A stretch of 64,000 bases of DNA, taken from positions 1-64,000 of the forward strand of contig NZ_KQ465115.1 of assembly GCF_001308875.1 (NCBI RefSeq), given 5' to 3'. Source of the stretch: Lysinibacillus sp. ZYM-1. GTDB taxonomy: Bacteria > Bacillota > Bacilli > Bacillales_A > Planococcaceae. A program made the position numbers and the translations under genes. Below the pieces are notes generated by a model. The model was not told the origin of the DNA, did not search any database, and saw only the letters and a program-made list of their open reading frames with translations. The stretch's first letter is position 1, and every line of letters starts with the position of its first letter. Positions 1 through 8,210 of the stretch are shown here, one piece after another.

Positions 1-50
1 CCCGTAGTGGAAATCAACGGCTTTACTTTATTTCATTGTAAAAGAAAAAA

Positions 51-120
51 GACTGTAGGCAAACTCTCAAATTTTTTGAGTTTGTCTACAGTCTGAGATC
101 CTAGTTTTTAAACTAGGATC
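51..120. terminator. Two tandem hairpins
   Basis: The first hairpin has long arms at about 51-68 and 76-94 (GACTGTAG and CAAACTC pair with GAGTTTG and CTACAGTC). The second, at 97-120, is the near-perfect palindrome GATCCTAGTTT/AAACTAGGATC. An A-run just before 51 would be a U-run on the minus strand, and a short AT-rich stretch follows 120. They probably end transcription of a gene left of the window. Confidence 0.6.
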
Positions 121-412
121 TTAAATTTTCTAAAAAAATAGCTATTATAATTTTCTATTGATGTATCAGCGGATGAAACCAACAAAAATTTCACATTGAT
201 TCCAGTGATTAGAAGATCCCTGGATTGTCGCAAGATGCTCATTTAGTTTGGAAGTATTGGTTAGATCTATGTAGTGATGACACCGTCGCTTGAGGAGCAA
301 ATCATTTTTACTCAAAAGGAAAAGAGATTTAGATAAAGAATATTGTTAAAAATTCCTAATAACGATGAACAAAGACGTATCCTCACAGAAGCTCCAGCTA
401 GTAAAAAACTAA
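121..412 (+). other. Gene-free stretch with coding-like debris
   Basis: No intact gene is visible. Two short open plus-strand stretches look protein-like. About 210-288 reads as KIPGLSQDAHLVWKYW and onward before a stop. About 340-432 is a Lys-rich tail (RRILTEAPASKKLKKAAPI) whose stop codon lies inside the fhs terminator. Stops separate them, so they may be the worn end of a lost gene, but I cannot name a family. Confidence 0.25.
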
Positions 413-446
413 AAAAAGCTGCGCCTATTTAAAAGGGCAGCTTTTC
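413..446 (-). terminator. Terminator of fhs
   Basis: On the minus strand AAAAGCTGCCC pairs with GGCGCAGCTTTT and is followed by a U-run. It lies directly after the fhs stop codon. Confidence 0.75.
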
Positions 447-454
447 AACATTTT

Positions 455-2134
455 TTAGAACAATCCTACTGCATGTCCGTCATTATCGACATTCATGCGT
501 AAAGCAGCTGGAGCTTTTGGTAGTCCTGGCATTGTCATAATATCCCCTGTTAGACAAACAAGGAAGCCAGCACCAAGCTTTGGAATCACTTCACGAATTG
601 TGATGGTAAAGCCTTCTGGACGACCGAGTAAACTTGGTTGGTCGGATAAAGAATACTGTGTTTTCGCCATACAAATCGGCAGAGAATCCCAGCCAAATTT
701 TTCGATTTGGGCCATTTGTTTTTTAGCTTGGTCAGTGAATTGTACATCTTTCCCGCCATATACCTTTTGCACAATTGTACGCACTTTTTCTTCAATGGAC
801 TCTGTCACATCGTATAACGGCGAGAAGTTGTTTTCTTCTTCCAATACAGCTAGTACTTGTTCAGCTAAGGCTAATCCGCCTTTTCCGCCTTCTTCCCAGA
901 CATTCGTACGAGCAATACGAACATGATTTTCTTGGCACCAGTTCAGAACTGCTTCTAGCTCTGCCTCTGTGTCTGTAATAAAACGATTTAATGCAATAAC
1001 CGGTTCAACACCAAATGTACGAACCGTGTCGACGTGTTTCGCTAAATTTTCAATTCCTTGTAGCAGTGCTTCCACATTTTCGCCAATAAGTGCTGTTTTC
1101 GGAACACCACCATGCATTTTTAAGGCACGAATCGTTGCTACGATAACAACGGCACTTGGTTTAAAGCCTGCTTTACGTGCTTTAATATTCATGAACTTTT
1201 CAGCACCTAAATCAGAGCCGAAGCCCGCCTCTGTCACCACGATATCCGCTAGCTTACGGGCTGTTTGTGTCGCCATAATAGAATTACAGCCATGGGCAAT
1301 ATTAGCAAATGGACCACCATGTATAATAGCTGGTGTACCTTCTAATGTTTGTACTAAGTTTGGCTTAAAGGCATCCTTCAATAATAATGTTAAGGCACCC
1401 TCTACCTGTAAATCACGCACAAAGACAGGCTCACGTTCAAATGTATAGCCAATCACTATGCTAGCGATACGTTCGCGTAAATCCTCAATGCTCGTTGCTA
1501 AACAGAACACAGCCATAATTTCGGAGGCAACTGTAATATCAAAGCCGTCTTCACGTGGCATGCCTTGAACAGGTCCTCCTAAGCCCACGATCACTTTACG
1601 TAGTGAGCGATCATTTAAGTCCATTACACGTTTCCAAATAATGCGGCGTGGATCAATGTTTAATACATTCCCTTGGTGGATATGATTATCAATAAATGCA
1701 GATAAAGCATTGTTGGCTGTTGTTATCGCATGAAGGTCACCAGTGAAGTGTAAGTTAATATCCTCCATCGGCACAACCTGTGCATAGCCTCCACCAGTTG
1801 CTCCACCTTTTACGCCCATTACTGGACCAAGTGATGGTTCACGTAATGCTACCATAACTTTTTTATTCAATTGATGAAGGGCATCAGCTAGTCCTACAGT
1901 AACAGTCGACTTTCCTTCACCTGCTGGGGTTGGACTAATTGCTGTCACTAGCACAACCTTTGCGTCCTCACCTTGAGCTGTAATTTTTAATGGGTCAATC
2001 TTCGCTTTGAAACGTCCATACTGCTCAAGAGCATCCTCTGGAATACCCGCAGCATTGGCAATTTCCGTAATAGGTTTGATCACTGCTTGACTAGCGATTT
2101 CTAAATCTGTTAATGGTTGATTTTTCGTTGTCAT
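455..2134 (-). CDS. fhs: Formate--tetrahydrofolate ligase
   Basis: This enzyme makes 10-formyl-tetrahydrofolate from formate, tetrahydrofolate and ATP in the cytosol, feeding purine and initiator formyl-Met synthesis. The 559-residue protein has the usual family length. It shows the P-loop-like [14 protein letters not shown] near residue 69 and the Gly-rich [20 protein letters not shown] region near 108, both typical of FTHFS. The start is supported by AGGATG about 4 bases upstream of ATG. A TATAAT -10 box lies at 2167-2172 on the minus strand. The gene is monocistronic, ends at a strong terminator, and is divergent from the cold-shock gene. Identification is secure from these motifs and the full length. 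Confidence 0.97.
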   Translation of the reverse strand: MTTKNQPLTDLEIASQAVIKPITEIANAAGIPEDALEQYGRFKAKIDPLKITAQGEDAKVVLVTAISPTPAGEGKSTVTVGLADALHQLNKKVMVALREPSLGPVMGVKGGATGGGYAQVVPMEDINLHFTGDLHAITTANNALSAFIDNHIHQGNVLNIDPRRIIWKRVMDLNDRSLRKVIVGLGGPVQGMPREDGFDITVASEIMAVFCLATSIEDLRERIASIVIGYTFEREPVFVRDLQVEGALTLLLKDAFKPNLVQTLEGTPAIIHGGPFANIAHGCNSIMATQTARKLADIVVTEAGFGSDLGAEKFMNIKARKAGFKPSAVVIVATIRALKMHGGVPKTALIGENVEALLQGIENLAKHVDTVRTFGVEPVIALNRFITDTEAELEAVLNWCQENHVRIARTNVWEEGGKGGLALAEQVLAVLEEENNFSPLYDVTESIEEKVRTIVQKVYGGKDVQFTDQAKKQMAQIEKFGWDSLPICMAKTQYSLSDQPSLLGRPEGFTITIREVIPKLGAGFLVCLTGDIMTMPGLPKAPAALRMNVDNDGHAVGLF

Positions 2135-2166
2135 TTGGCATCCTACTTTCTATGTTGTTCATTTCC

Positions 2167-2172
2167 ATTATA
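2167..2172 (-). promoter_or_regulatory. -10 element of fhs promoter
   Basis: TATAAT is read on the minus strand about 35 bases upstream of the fhs start codon. No good -35 match is seen, only a T-rich stretch at the right distance. Confidence 0.4.
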
Positions 2173-2225
2173 GTCTTAATTGTGAAAAAAAAGAAAGCCA
2201 GATAGGCAAGCATTTCGACAATCAA

Positions 2226-2254
2226 TTGACATCTTTGTTCAATTCATGTATGTT
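2226..2254 (+). promoter_or_regulatory. Sigma-A promoter of cold-shock gene
   Basis: TTGACA (2226-2231) and TATGTT (2249-2254) are separated by exactly 17 bp. This leaves an untranslated leader of roughly 85 bases before the cold-shock gene, the long leader expected for csp mRNAs. Confidence 0.7.
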
Positions 2255-2346
2255 CTAAGAGAAAATGCAATTTTTTCACATTTTTCATTGATAGCACGAC
2301 TTATTTAACTTTATTTTACATTCAAGCGCATTGGAGGCGAATGCTT

Positions 2347-2547
2347 ATGCAACAGGGGATCGTAAAGTGGTTCAATAATGAAAAGGGTTATGGCTTTATT
2401 GAATGTGATGATGGAGAAGATGTATTTGTTCATTTTACGGGCATCCAGGAGGAAGGCTTCCGTACACTTGAAGAAGGTCAAAAGGTTTCATTTGATGTTG
2501 TGGAAGGCAATCGTGGTCCTCAAGCATCAAATGTTGTGAAATTATAA
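2347..2547 (+). CDS. Cold-shock protein (CspA family)
   Basis: A 66-residue OB-fold RNA chaperone that binds single-stranded nucleic acid and relieves mRNA secondary structure in the cold. The RNP1 motif KGYGFIE and RNP2 motif VFVHF are both present, and the length matches the family. I start it at MQQGIVKW rather than at the ATG two codons earlier, because GGAGG at 2333-2337 is 9 bases from this ATG but only 3 from the upstream one. The protein is acidic and single-domain. It has its own promoter and terminator. Which csp paralogue it is cannot be decided from sequence alone. Confidence 0.96.
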   Translation: MQQGIVKWFNNEKGYGFIECDDGEDVFVHFTGIQEEGFRTLEEGQKVSFDVVEGNRGPQASNVVKL

Positions 2548-2558
2548 GCTACACAAAC

Positions 2559-2602
2559 AAAAACCGAATAGAATAATATCGTTATTATTCCATCTGGTTT
2601 TT
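2559..2602 (+). terminator. Terminator of cold-shock gene
   Basis: AAAAACCGAATAGAATAATA pairs with the segment ending GGTTTTT, with a few mismatches. It lies about 12 bases after the stop codon and ends in a T-run. Confidence 0.7.
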
Positions 2603-2617
2603 GAGATGTTTACACAT

Positions 2618-2650
2618 AAAAATCCACTTCAATGATTGAAGTGGATTTTT
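2618..2650 (-). terminator. Terminator of the VOC gene (bidirectional)
   Basis: AAAATCCACTTCA pairs perfectly with TGAAGTGGATTTT around a 4-base loop. It lies just downstream of the minus-strand VOC gene and has T-runs on both strands. Confidence 0.8.
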
Positions 2651-2653
2651 AGT

Positions 2654-3439
2654 TTAGCGATTAATCCAATAAAAAGCACCTGGACAAACTAATGTTTCCT
2701 TTGTTCGATGTGGATCTTTTAATGTGACACCTATTGGTCCTTCTTTTAAATGCCCTAGCGTCATGGTTGCTGCTAGTTCTTCCTCATAAAAATCTAAGCG
2801 CATATTCGGTAGTTGCAGGGACGCAAACTGCTCATGTTGTTCATGTTCGGGTAACTGTAACGTCTTCTGCCATAGCTGAACCGTGGACTGCACGTCCTTG
2901 ACATAAAATTGGACAGATTCCATTGTAATAGCTTGCTTTTCATCGATCGCACCGTTTGCTTTTAATTGTGCCAAACGCACCTCATCTTCATCTGCCCACT
3001 CAATTAAGAATGGAAAATCCATCGAGAGATTATGTTTGCCAAAATGCAATAGCTTCCATTCTATTATCGTGCCGTCTGGTCTTGTTCGGCTGCAAGCATC
3101 GGGGCCATAAACGTCAAAACCCAGTGCACGCAATCGTTGACCCTCTTCTTCAATATTTTTAGTGCGCAAAGCAATTCGTGAAAATCCTTGGCGCTCTTGA
3201 TCACGTTTAAACGTATAATGTAGGGAATATGGGTACTGGGCCGCTTGCTCAAATAAATCACGATCATAAATAGCGATTTGTTCAATATAGCTTAAGCCAA
3301 AATAACTTAGCGTATTGTACGTCCCCCACATCGTGTGTTGACCACCGTTCACTGTATGGACATTTCGTTTATTGAAGAAAACCTTTATATTTTCTGGTGA
3401 TTCTACTTGATGTACCAGATGATCAAAATATAAAGTCAT
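2654..3439 (-). CDS. VOC / glyoxalase-like domain protein
   Basis: A 261-residue cytosolic protein with two halves that each look like a vicinal-oxygen-chelate betaalphabetabetabeta module. The N-terminal half begins TLYFDHLVHQVESPE with the family His near the start. The second half begins around MESVQFYVKDVQ near residue 172. It resembles the Glyoxalase_3-like group (about 250-280 residues, often annotated VOC family), in which a metal-bound fold serves dioxygenases, isomerases or resistance proteins. No substrate can be assigned. The start has AAAGGGG a few bases upstream. It stands alone between the cold-shock gene and the divergent flavin reductase. Confidence 0.8.
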   Translation of the reverse strand: MTLYFDHLVHQVESPENIKVFFNKRNVHTVNGGQHTMWGTYNTLSYFGLSYIEQIAIYDRDLFEQAAQYPYSLHYTFKRDQERQGFSRIALRTKNIEEEGQRLRALGFDVYGPDACSRTRPDGTIIEWKLLHFGKHNLSMDFPFLIEWADEDEVRLAQLKANGAIDEKQAITMESVQFYVKDVQSTVQLWQKTLQLPEHEQHEQFASLQLPNMRLDFYEEELAATMTLGHLKEGPIGVTLKDPHRTKETLVCPGAFYWINR

Positions 3440-3597
3440 GGCAATTCCCCTTTCTTTCCCCCATTTGCTTTACCTGGATGTTTAATTGATTTAAAATTTA
3501 CTCAAGAAAAGGAGTTAATGTATAGTATGAAAAAAAGTGCAATTTACCTACTAACTCCGTTAACTAATTTATTACTAACTATAAAGAGGTGATTTGA

Positions 3598-4083
3598 ATG
3601 ACAGATCAAGTAGCTGCTTTTAAATTGGCATTGGGTAATTATCCTACAGGTGTAACCGTTGTTACAGCATGTCATGAATCGGATCCAATTGGCTTAACAG
3701 TCAATTCTTTTGCATCTGTTTCCATTGACCCACTCCTTATTTTGTGGTCACTTGATAAAAAATCTCAGCTCCATTCTTACTTTACGGCTGCGCCAAAATT
3801 CGCTGTCAATATTTTAGCGAGTGATCAAGAACATTTATGTACATTATTTGCAAGTAAAATCCCAGATCGCTTTGCTCAAGCAAAATGGTCTACCTCCACT
3901 TTTGGACTACCGATTTTACATGATACAGCAGCTATTTTACAATGTAAATCCTTTCAGCAAATAGATGCTGGCGACCATACCATTTTCATTGGGCAAGTGA
4001 TAGACATTACAAATTTCCAAAAAGAACCTCTTCTTTATCATCGCCGTCATATCGGTCAGATTCCAAAAAGCTTTTATAGCTAA
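3598..4083 (+). CDS. Flavin reductase family protein (FMN-binding split barrel)
   Basis: A 161-residue protein of the HpaC/flavin reductase family, which reduces FMN or FAD with NAD(P)H, usually to supply a two-component monooxygenase. The conserved N-terminal pattern NYPTGVTVVTA and the following GLTVNSFASVSIDPLLILWSL strand segment are diagnostic. The C-terminal GDHTIFIGQV carries the family GDH motif. AGAGGTGA lies just before the ATG. No monooxygenase gene is adjacent, so its partner is unknown. It converges on the YezD-like gene. Confidence 0.9.
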   Translation: MTDQVAAFKLALGNYPTGVTVVTACHESDPIGLTVNSFASVSIDPLLILWSLDKKSQLHSYFTAAPKFAVNILASDQEHLCTLFASKIPDRFAQAKWSTSTFGLPILHDTAAILQCKSFQQIDAGDHTIFIGQVIDITNFQKEPLLYHRRHIGQIPKSFYS

Positions 4084-4094
4084 TATCCATAAAA

Positions 4095-4142
4095 AAAGGG
4101 CCACTTGTAAGCAAAGGAATCCATGCTTATTGGTGGCCTTTT
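4095..4142 (+). terminator. Terminator of flavin reductase gene
   Basis: GGGCCAC pairs with GTGGCC, with an internal AAGCA/TGCTT helix and a T-run after the distal arm. It follows the stop codon by about 12 bases. Confidence 0.65.
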
Positions 4143-4166
4143 GACATCGTTCAACTGAAATGATCA

Positions 4167-4322
4167 TTATTTTTTCTGTGGAAACCTCTGCTTTTCAAGC
4201 CTATTAATTTGAACAATTACACCATCTTGAATCGTAATATGCACTTCACCAAATTCAAGATTTTGAATGGCCTTTGCAATTGCCTCTAATTTCTTATCCT
4301 CTACCTTTGCCGACTGAGCCAT
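4167..4322 (-). CDS. YezD-like small protein (DUF2292)
   Basis: A 51-residue cytosolic protein whose core FGEVHITIQDGVIVQINRLEK matches the DUF2292/YezD family of very small Firmicutes proteins often found with sulfur assimilation genes. The biochemical role is unknown. I start at MAQSAKVEDKK because AAGGGGTG lies about 7 bases upstream. The longer frame would read through riboswitch sequence. The S-box leader upstream implies repression when S-adenosylmethionine is plentiful, which supports a sulfur or methionine role. The gene is transcribed alone. Confidence 0.85.
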   Translation of the reverse strand: MAQSAKVEDKKLEAIAKAIQNLEFGEVHITIQDGVIVQINRLEKQRFPQKK

Positions 4323-4360
4323 ACGATACACCCCTTCTTTCTCATCCTTGTTGTTTAAAA

Positions 4361-4392
4361 GAGGCCAATGCATCAAACTGTTTGATAGCCCC
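4361..4392 (-). terminator. Expression-platform terminator of the S-box leader
   Basis: On the minus strand GGGGCU pairs with GGCCUC and AUCAAAC with GUUUGAU, followed by UUUU. Its 5' arm abuts the aptamer's closing helix, the arrangement of a transcriptional OFF switch. Confidence 0.8.
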
Positions 4393-4487
4393 TCCTATCT
4401 CTCAGTTACATCTGTTGGATTTGGCACCTTTCTTTTCGGTTGCCGAGGCTTCATTGGGCCAAGTCCCTCCACCTCTCTCGATAAGAG
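4392..4487 (-). ncRNA. SAM-I (S-box) riboswitch aptamer
   Basis: Read on the minus strand, the leader shows CUCUUAUCGAGAG, then GGUGGAGGGAC, GGCCCAAUGAAGCC, CGGCAACC, GGUGCCAAAUCC and finally GAGAGAUAGGAG. These are the conserved blocks of the S-box family in the right order. CUCUUAUC and GAUAGGAG form the closing P1 helix over eight pairs with one G-U. SAM binding should stabilise P1 and favour the terminator at 4361-4392. It controls the YezD-like gene. Confidence 0.95.
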
Positions 4488-4507
4488 TACTGCGTTTCTT
4501 GAAAATA

Positions 4508-4536
4508 ATTCTATAATTCTGTCATACGATTGTCAA
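4508..4536 (-). promoter_or_regulatory. Promoter of the S-box/YezD-like unit
   Basis: On the minus strand TTGACA (4536-4531) and TAGAAT (4513-4508) are separated by 17 bp, ending about 20 bases before the aptamer. Confidence 0.8.
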
Positions 4537-4656
4537 TATAAATTATTAGAAAACCTAGTTGAATACTTTGTAATATGTAATCTAGATGAGAGAAGTGCCT
4601 TTACTCAAGTATTTTATGCCTAATCAAAGATAAATAGATGACTATCCATTAATTTA

Positions 4657-5751
4657 TTACGGACTCCATTTTCTCAAAATGGATTCAAGTGGACCTCGAT
4701 TATGATTGGCTCTCCACCATACAGAAACAACTACACAACCTATAAAATAACAGCATGCATACAACATGGAAAAGGCAAGCGTTTGGTTCTCCAGCTTATT
4801 GCAAATGATGAGTATCCCTATGCCTATAAAAACATGGCCAACATAATGGGTTAACGACATTTGACCCGTTATAACCAAAGCTTCAATCACCTTATTTTTG
4901 CACTTCTCAACAAGATAGATGGAGCACACAATGAGGACAATTGCCGAACCCGAATTAGATAAAACATACATCATATTAGGCGGAATCGGTCCTGTATCAA
5001 ACAAGTACAATGCACTCTCTATATCTAATAAATGCACTGTCGTAACCTTAATGATGACAGTTGAAAAGGTTTCCGTCATAGTGACTAGCAAGACACCTGT
5101 TGCCAGTAATCCCTTCCTTAAGGTACGATTTGTTAAATCTAAATTGCCGATCAACATACCAATGAGAAAGAAACAAATCCATGGGAATACTGGATGGTAA
5201 CCATTAAACATTAAATTCCTTGTAAAACCTGTTGGTGTCCAAAAATCAAGATACTCTAGTAATACATATGTTGGATGCCAGCCAGCAAGGTAATTAAATT
5301 GGATTTGGAGCCATTGTGAGACGATGAGGATGATAGTGATTAAGAGAATCATCGTTTTCTTGGATATGACAATCAAACATGCTGCAACAAACATATAAAC
5401 ACCATAATAATGTAGTATGTCTCCTGTCCAACCTATCGCATATAACACCATCCCTATTGCAAATAAGAAAAGTGATCTCTTCCAAAGAGTATATCTATTC
5501 TGGCGAATAAGCATTGGGTCCTTGGTGTCTCTAGCTTGACGAGTCATGAAAGCTGTTCCTATTCCTGCTAACATGACAAATACGGCCGATGCTCTGCCCT
5601 CAAAAAGATTTTGTAAGGCGATAAGCCCTGTTGAACCATTGGCTGTAGAACCTGTAATGACCCCAAAATTTACAATGAACATACCCAGCATCGCCAGTGC
5701 TCTTGCAAAATCTAGACCTTCAATACGGCGATGATCATTTTTCTTTTTCAT
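4657..5751 (-). CDS. DUF418/YeiB-like multi-pass membrane protein
   Basis: A roughly 364-residue integral membrane protein with about ten hydrophobic segments. The opening RIEGLDFARALAMLGMFIVNF is typical of the YeiB/DUF418 and related acyltransferase-like membrane families. The C-terminal part (GQMSLTHYVGHVFIG) carries the DUF418-like SLTxY signature. The role is unknown; relatives are proposed to transport or acylate envelope components. I start at MKKKNDHRR because GGGGGAG lies a few bases upstream. This ATG lies inside the end of the TetR gene, so the two are translationally coupled and probably the regulator controls this protein. Confidence 0.8.
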   Translation of the reverse strand: MKKKNDHRRIEGLDFARALAMLGMFIVNFGVITGSTANGSTGLIALQNLFEGRASAVFVMLAGIGTAFMTRQARDTKDPMLIRQNRYTLWKRSLFLFAIGMVLYAIGWTGDILHYYGVYMFVAACLIVISKKTMILLITIILIVSQWLQIQFNYLAGWHPTYVLLEYLDFWTPTGFTRNLMFNGYHPVFPWICFFLIGMLIGNLDLTNRTLRKGLLATGVLLVTMTETFSTVIIKVTTVHLLDIESALYLFDTGPIPPNMMYVLSNSGSAIVLIVCSIYLVEKCKNKVIEALVITGQMSLTHYVGHVFIGIGILIICNKLENQTLAFSMLYACCYFIGCVVVSVWWRANHNRGPLESILRKWSP

Positions 5752-6337
5752 CTTCTCCCCCTTGAATGACACTATCTACTGCCTCCTTCCAAATAGCCTT
5801 ATAGTTCAATTGGTTACCTGTTAACATGAAATTACCGATATTATCATAGAGCAGGGCTAACATCTGTGCCTTTGCTTCCATATTGGGATTATCCACTATC
5901 ACCCTTAGTCGCACCCCATATTGTAAGATCTCAACAAAACTTGTTAAAAAGCTTGTTTCTAGCTCTACTAACTGTTTCATATAGCTTTCATCGCGAGCTG
6001 CTAATAGTACATATTGATTAAATATTTTATTGAAATAAGGATCCTTGCCTTGAGCATCAATGGACTTATAACCAAGCTCTAGTAATTCTCCCTTGAAATT
6101 AGTAGGAGAAAGCTCTTTATAATCCACTGCGATATCACGTTGTATTTCTTTATAAAGTTCCTCAAACAAATAAGCGATTAATTGATCCTTTGATTGAAAA
6201 TAATAATAAATGGCTGGTTTTGATATACCGACCTCTGCGGCAATCATCGCTAAGCTTGTTTTGTCAAACCCTTTTTCTGCAAACATCACATAGGCAACTT
6301 CTATAATCTTTTGAAAAGTTTGTTCTTTATTTCCCAT
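5735..6337 (-). CDS. TetR/AcrR family transcriptional regulator
   Basis: A 200-residue repressor-type protein. The N-terminal TetR helix-turn-helix is seen in residues 8-50 (MFAEKGFDKTSLAMIAAEVGISKPAIYYYF), followed by an alpha-helical ligand-binding domain. AGGAGGG precedes the ATG. It is the first gene of an operon with the overlapping DUF418-like membrane gene, and a candidate operator sits about 15 bases upstream of its start, so it likely autoregulates the pair. The ligand is unknown. Confidence 0.93.
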   Translation of the reverse strand: MGNKEQTFQKIIEVAYVMFAEKGFDKTSLAMIAAEVGISKPAIYYYFQSKDQLIAYLFEELYKEIQRDIAVDYKELSPTNFKGELLELGYKSIDAQGKDPYFNKIFNQYVLLAARDESYMKQLVELETSFLTSFVEILQYGVRLRVIVDNPNMEAKAQMLALLYDNIGNFMLTGNQLNYKAIWKEAVDSVIQGGEDEKEK

Positions 6338-6352
6338 AATGCCCTCCTATTT

Positions 6353-6372
6353 TTTACCGACCGTTAAGTAAA
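6353..6372. promoter_or_regulatory. Putative TetR operator
   Basis: TTTACCGACCGTTAAGTAAA has TTTAC/GTAAA outer arms around a CGACCG core of the kind seen in TetR-family operators. It lies just upstream of the TetR/DUF418 operon. The symmetry is imperfect, so this is tentative. Confidence 0.4.
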
Positions 6373-6401
6373 TAGTAAATGATATCCATCTTTTTGACAA
6401 G

Positions 6402-6437
6402 AAAAAACTGTGCAGAAGTCTACCTCTCTACACAGTT
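6402..6437 (-). terminator. Terminator of coaB
   Basis: AACTGTG and CACAGTT pair on the minus strand and are followed by a U-run, just after the coaB stop codon. Confidence 0.65.
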
Positions 6438-6448
6438 CACATCACATT

Positions 6449-7123
6449 TTATTGATTTTGTAAACACACCATCAATGCTTCGGCTGTTTTTTGCTTGCCC
6501 ATTACCTTGATAGGCTGTCCATCAGCAGGTACAATCCAATGGGGCTCGTCCCCACCATATAATGATTGAGAGCTATTAGCTACCATAAATTGAGCATTAG
6601 CTGATTCCATTCGCAGTCGTGCACGAGCTAGTAAAAATTCCTCGTCACTTGTCGCTTCTAGCTTAAACCCTACTAACATCACATTTGGTTGCCACTCTTT
6701 TATTTGACCTAAAACTTTTGGCGCCTTTTTAAAATGAATAATAGGTGGCTCATCAGAAGGCATTTTACCCGCTTCCTCCATCAAGTTTCCTGATTGATCG
6801 TACACTTTATCAATGACCCAATCAGAGCCAGCAGCAGCCATAATAACGATATCCACCTGTTCTTGTTGTACAGCATGCCGAACCTTTTCTCCCAAATCCT
6901 CTATGCCTTCAAATTTAATCAGTCTCATTTGACCGTGATTCACTGGGAGCTGTGCAAAGTAACCATGCATATATACTACATTAGCACCAGCGACAAGTGC
7001 CGCCTCCGCTAAATAACAGCCCATTGTTCCTTTTGATAAATTCGTGTGCCCGCGTACACGATCCCATTTTTCAAGTGTTCCCCCACTTGTAATGAGTACG
7101 GTTTTACCTTGTAATGTCCCCAT
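6449..7123 (-). CDS. coaB: Stand-alone phosphopantothenate--cysteine ligase
   Basis: A 224-residue enzyme that joins 4'-phosphopantothenate to cysteine in coenzyme A synthesis. It corresponds to the CoaB half only. The start GKTVLITSGGTLEKWDRVR matches the CoaB nucleotide-binding loop, AAAGSDW near residue 97 is the CoaB AAVSDW-like motif, and FKKAPKVL and VGFKLEA follow as expected. Most bacteria carry a fused CoaBC; the stand-alone type is known from streptococci and enterococci. AGGTGAG precedes the ATG. No coaC is next to it. A type II pantothenate kinase gene lies far away at 34349-35185. Confidence 0.85.
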   Translation of the reverse strand: MGTLQGKTVLITSGGTLEKWDRVRGHTNLSKGTMGCYLAEAALVAGANVVYMHGYFAQLPVNHGQMRLIKFEGIEDLGEKVRHAVQQEQVDIVIMAAAGSDWVIDKVYDQSGNLMEEAGKMPSDEPPIIHFKKAPKVLGQIKEWQPNVMLVGFKLEATSDEEFLLARARLRMESANAQFMVANSSQSLYGGDEPHWIVPADGQPIKVMGKQKTAEALMVCLQNQ

Positions 7124-7197
7124 ACACTCACCTATTTTCTAAAATATATACAAATATTATTTTACCGTAATGCGAGGATAGGCTTCAATAGATTCCA

Positions 7198-8076
7198 TCA
7201 GCGTGCATTTTTTTGTTCCATCAACCAAGCACTTAAAATTTCCGCAAATTTCTTCGTTACAGGTGACGCATGGTGTTTCATTGCGATTCCGATTGTACGG
7301 TAGGCACCTTGCTTCAGCGGAATTGCTTTTAGTGTAGGTGGCAAAGTCTGAATAACCAATTGAGGTAATATACTAATACCTAATTGATGGGAAATCATAG
7401 AAATAATGCCTACTTCCTCTGAAAGCTCAAAGCGAATATTTGGTTTCACATGATACTGTTCTAACAAAACTTTGACATCATTTGTGCCTCTATAGGAAGT
7501 CATAATAAAAGGCATATCCTCCAAATCAACAATATCTATCTCTGACTTGTTAAATAGCGGACTTTTATCTGAAACAATACATAGTAAGGGGTCCTGCTGT
7601 AATTCGGTAAATTGATATTGCTCTGATTTTTGCCCATTTAAAAATCCTGCTTCTATCTCCCCACTAAGTAGCCATTGTTCAATTTCATAATAATCTCCCT
7701 CCCATAATTCCACCTGTATTCCGGGAAACTGGTTATCCATAATCCTAATAATTTCTGGCATCCAGTTAGAAGATATACTCGAAATAACGCCAATACGCAG
7801 GTTTCCTCGTGTCACTCCATGAATATGAGCTGCCTCCTGCTGCAATAATTCCTGTGCGTCTAACACCTGACGCATCGCCCTTAGCATGATATGCCCCTCA
7901 CTTGTCAACGTGACACCAACTCTACTTCGATGTATAAGGGCAAACCCAAATTCCTTTTCTAAACTTGACACAGCGTGACTCACAGCGGACTGTGTTAATC
8001 CCAGTGCATCTGCTGCTTTTGTAAAGCTTGCTACCTCTGCTACTTTTGTTAAAATCTCATATTTCACTAGGCTCAT
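7198..8076 (-). CDS. LysR family transcriptional regulator
   Basis: A 292-residue regulator with an N-terminal winged helix-turn-helix (VASFTKAADALGLTQSAVSHAVSSLEKEFG, about residues 15-44) and a C-terminal periplasmic-binding-protein-like effector domain. I start at MSLVKYEIL because AGAGGT lies 7 bases upstream; the longer frame has no suitable site. It is divergent from the DMT-family transporter at 8211, and the 134-bp intergenic region is AT-rich with a near-palindrome (TATAGTA/TAGTATA, one mismatch) near 8156-8175. The usual LysR logic suggests it controls that transporter. Confidence 0.92.
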   Translation of the reverse strand: MSLVKYEILTKVAEVASFTKAADALGLTQSAVSHAVSSLEKEFGFALIHRSRVGVTLTSEGHIMLRAMRQVLDAQELLQQEAAHIHGVTRGNLRIGVISSISSNWMPEIIRIMDNQFPGIQVELWEGDYYEIEQWLLSGEIEAGFLNGQKSEQYQFTELQQDPLLCIVSDKSPLFNKSEIDIVDLEDMPFIMTSYRGTNDVKVLLEQYHVKPNIRFELSEEVGIISMISHQLGISILPQLVIQTLPPTLKAIPLKQGAYRTIGIAMKHHASPVTKKFAEILSAWLMEQKNAR

Positions 8077-8210
8077 CGGCATTACCTCTGCATACATGAA
8101 TTTTTTTAATCCTATTCATTATAAACATTCGTTTTACTAATCTCAATACAAGATATATAGTAATTTTTAGTATAAAAACTGTTTTAGTACACAGATGGTG
8201 GGTGAACATA

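Noticed and set aside
3518-3592. A 24-codon frame (begins MYSMKK) with AAAGGAG upstream, just before the flavin reductase gene
   Set aside because: Its start coincides with a TATAGT -10-like sequence and the flavin reductase has its own ribosome binding site; no conserved leader-peptide features are seen.
4274-4623. Two plus-strand frames of 80 and 91 codons
   Set aside because: They run through the S-box riboswitch, its promoter and the YezD-like gene in the opposite orientation and have no ribosome binding site.
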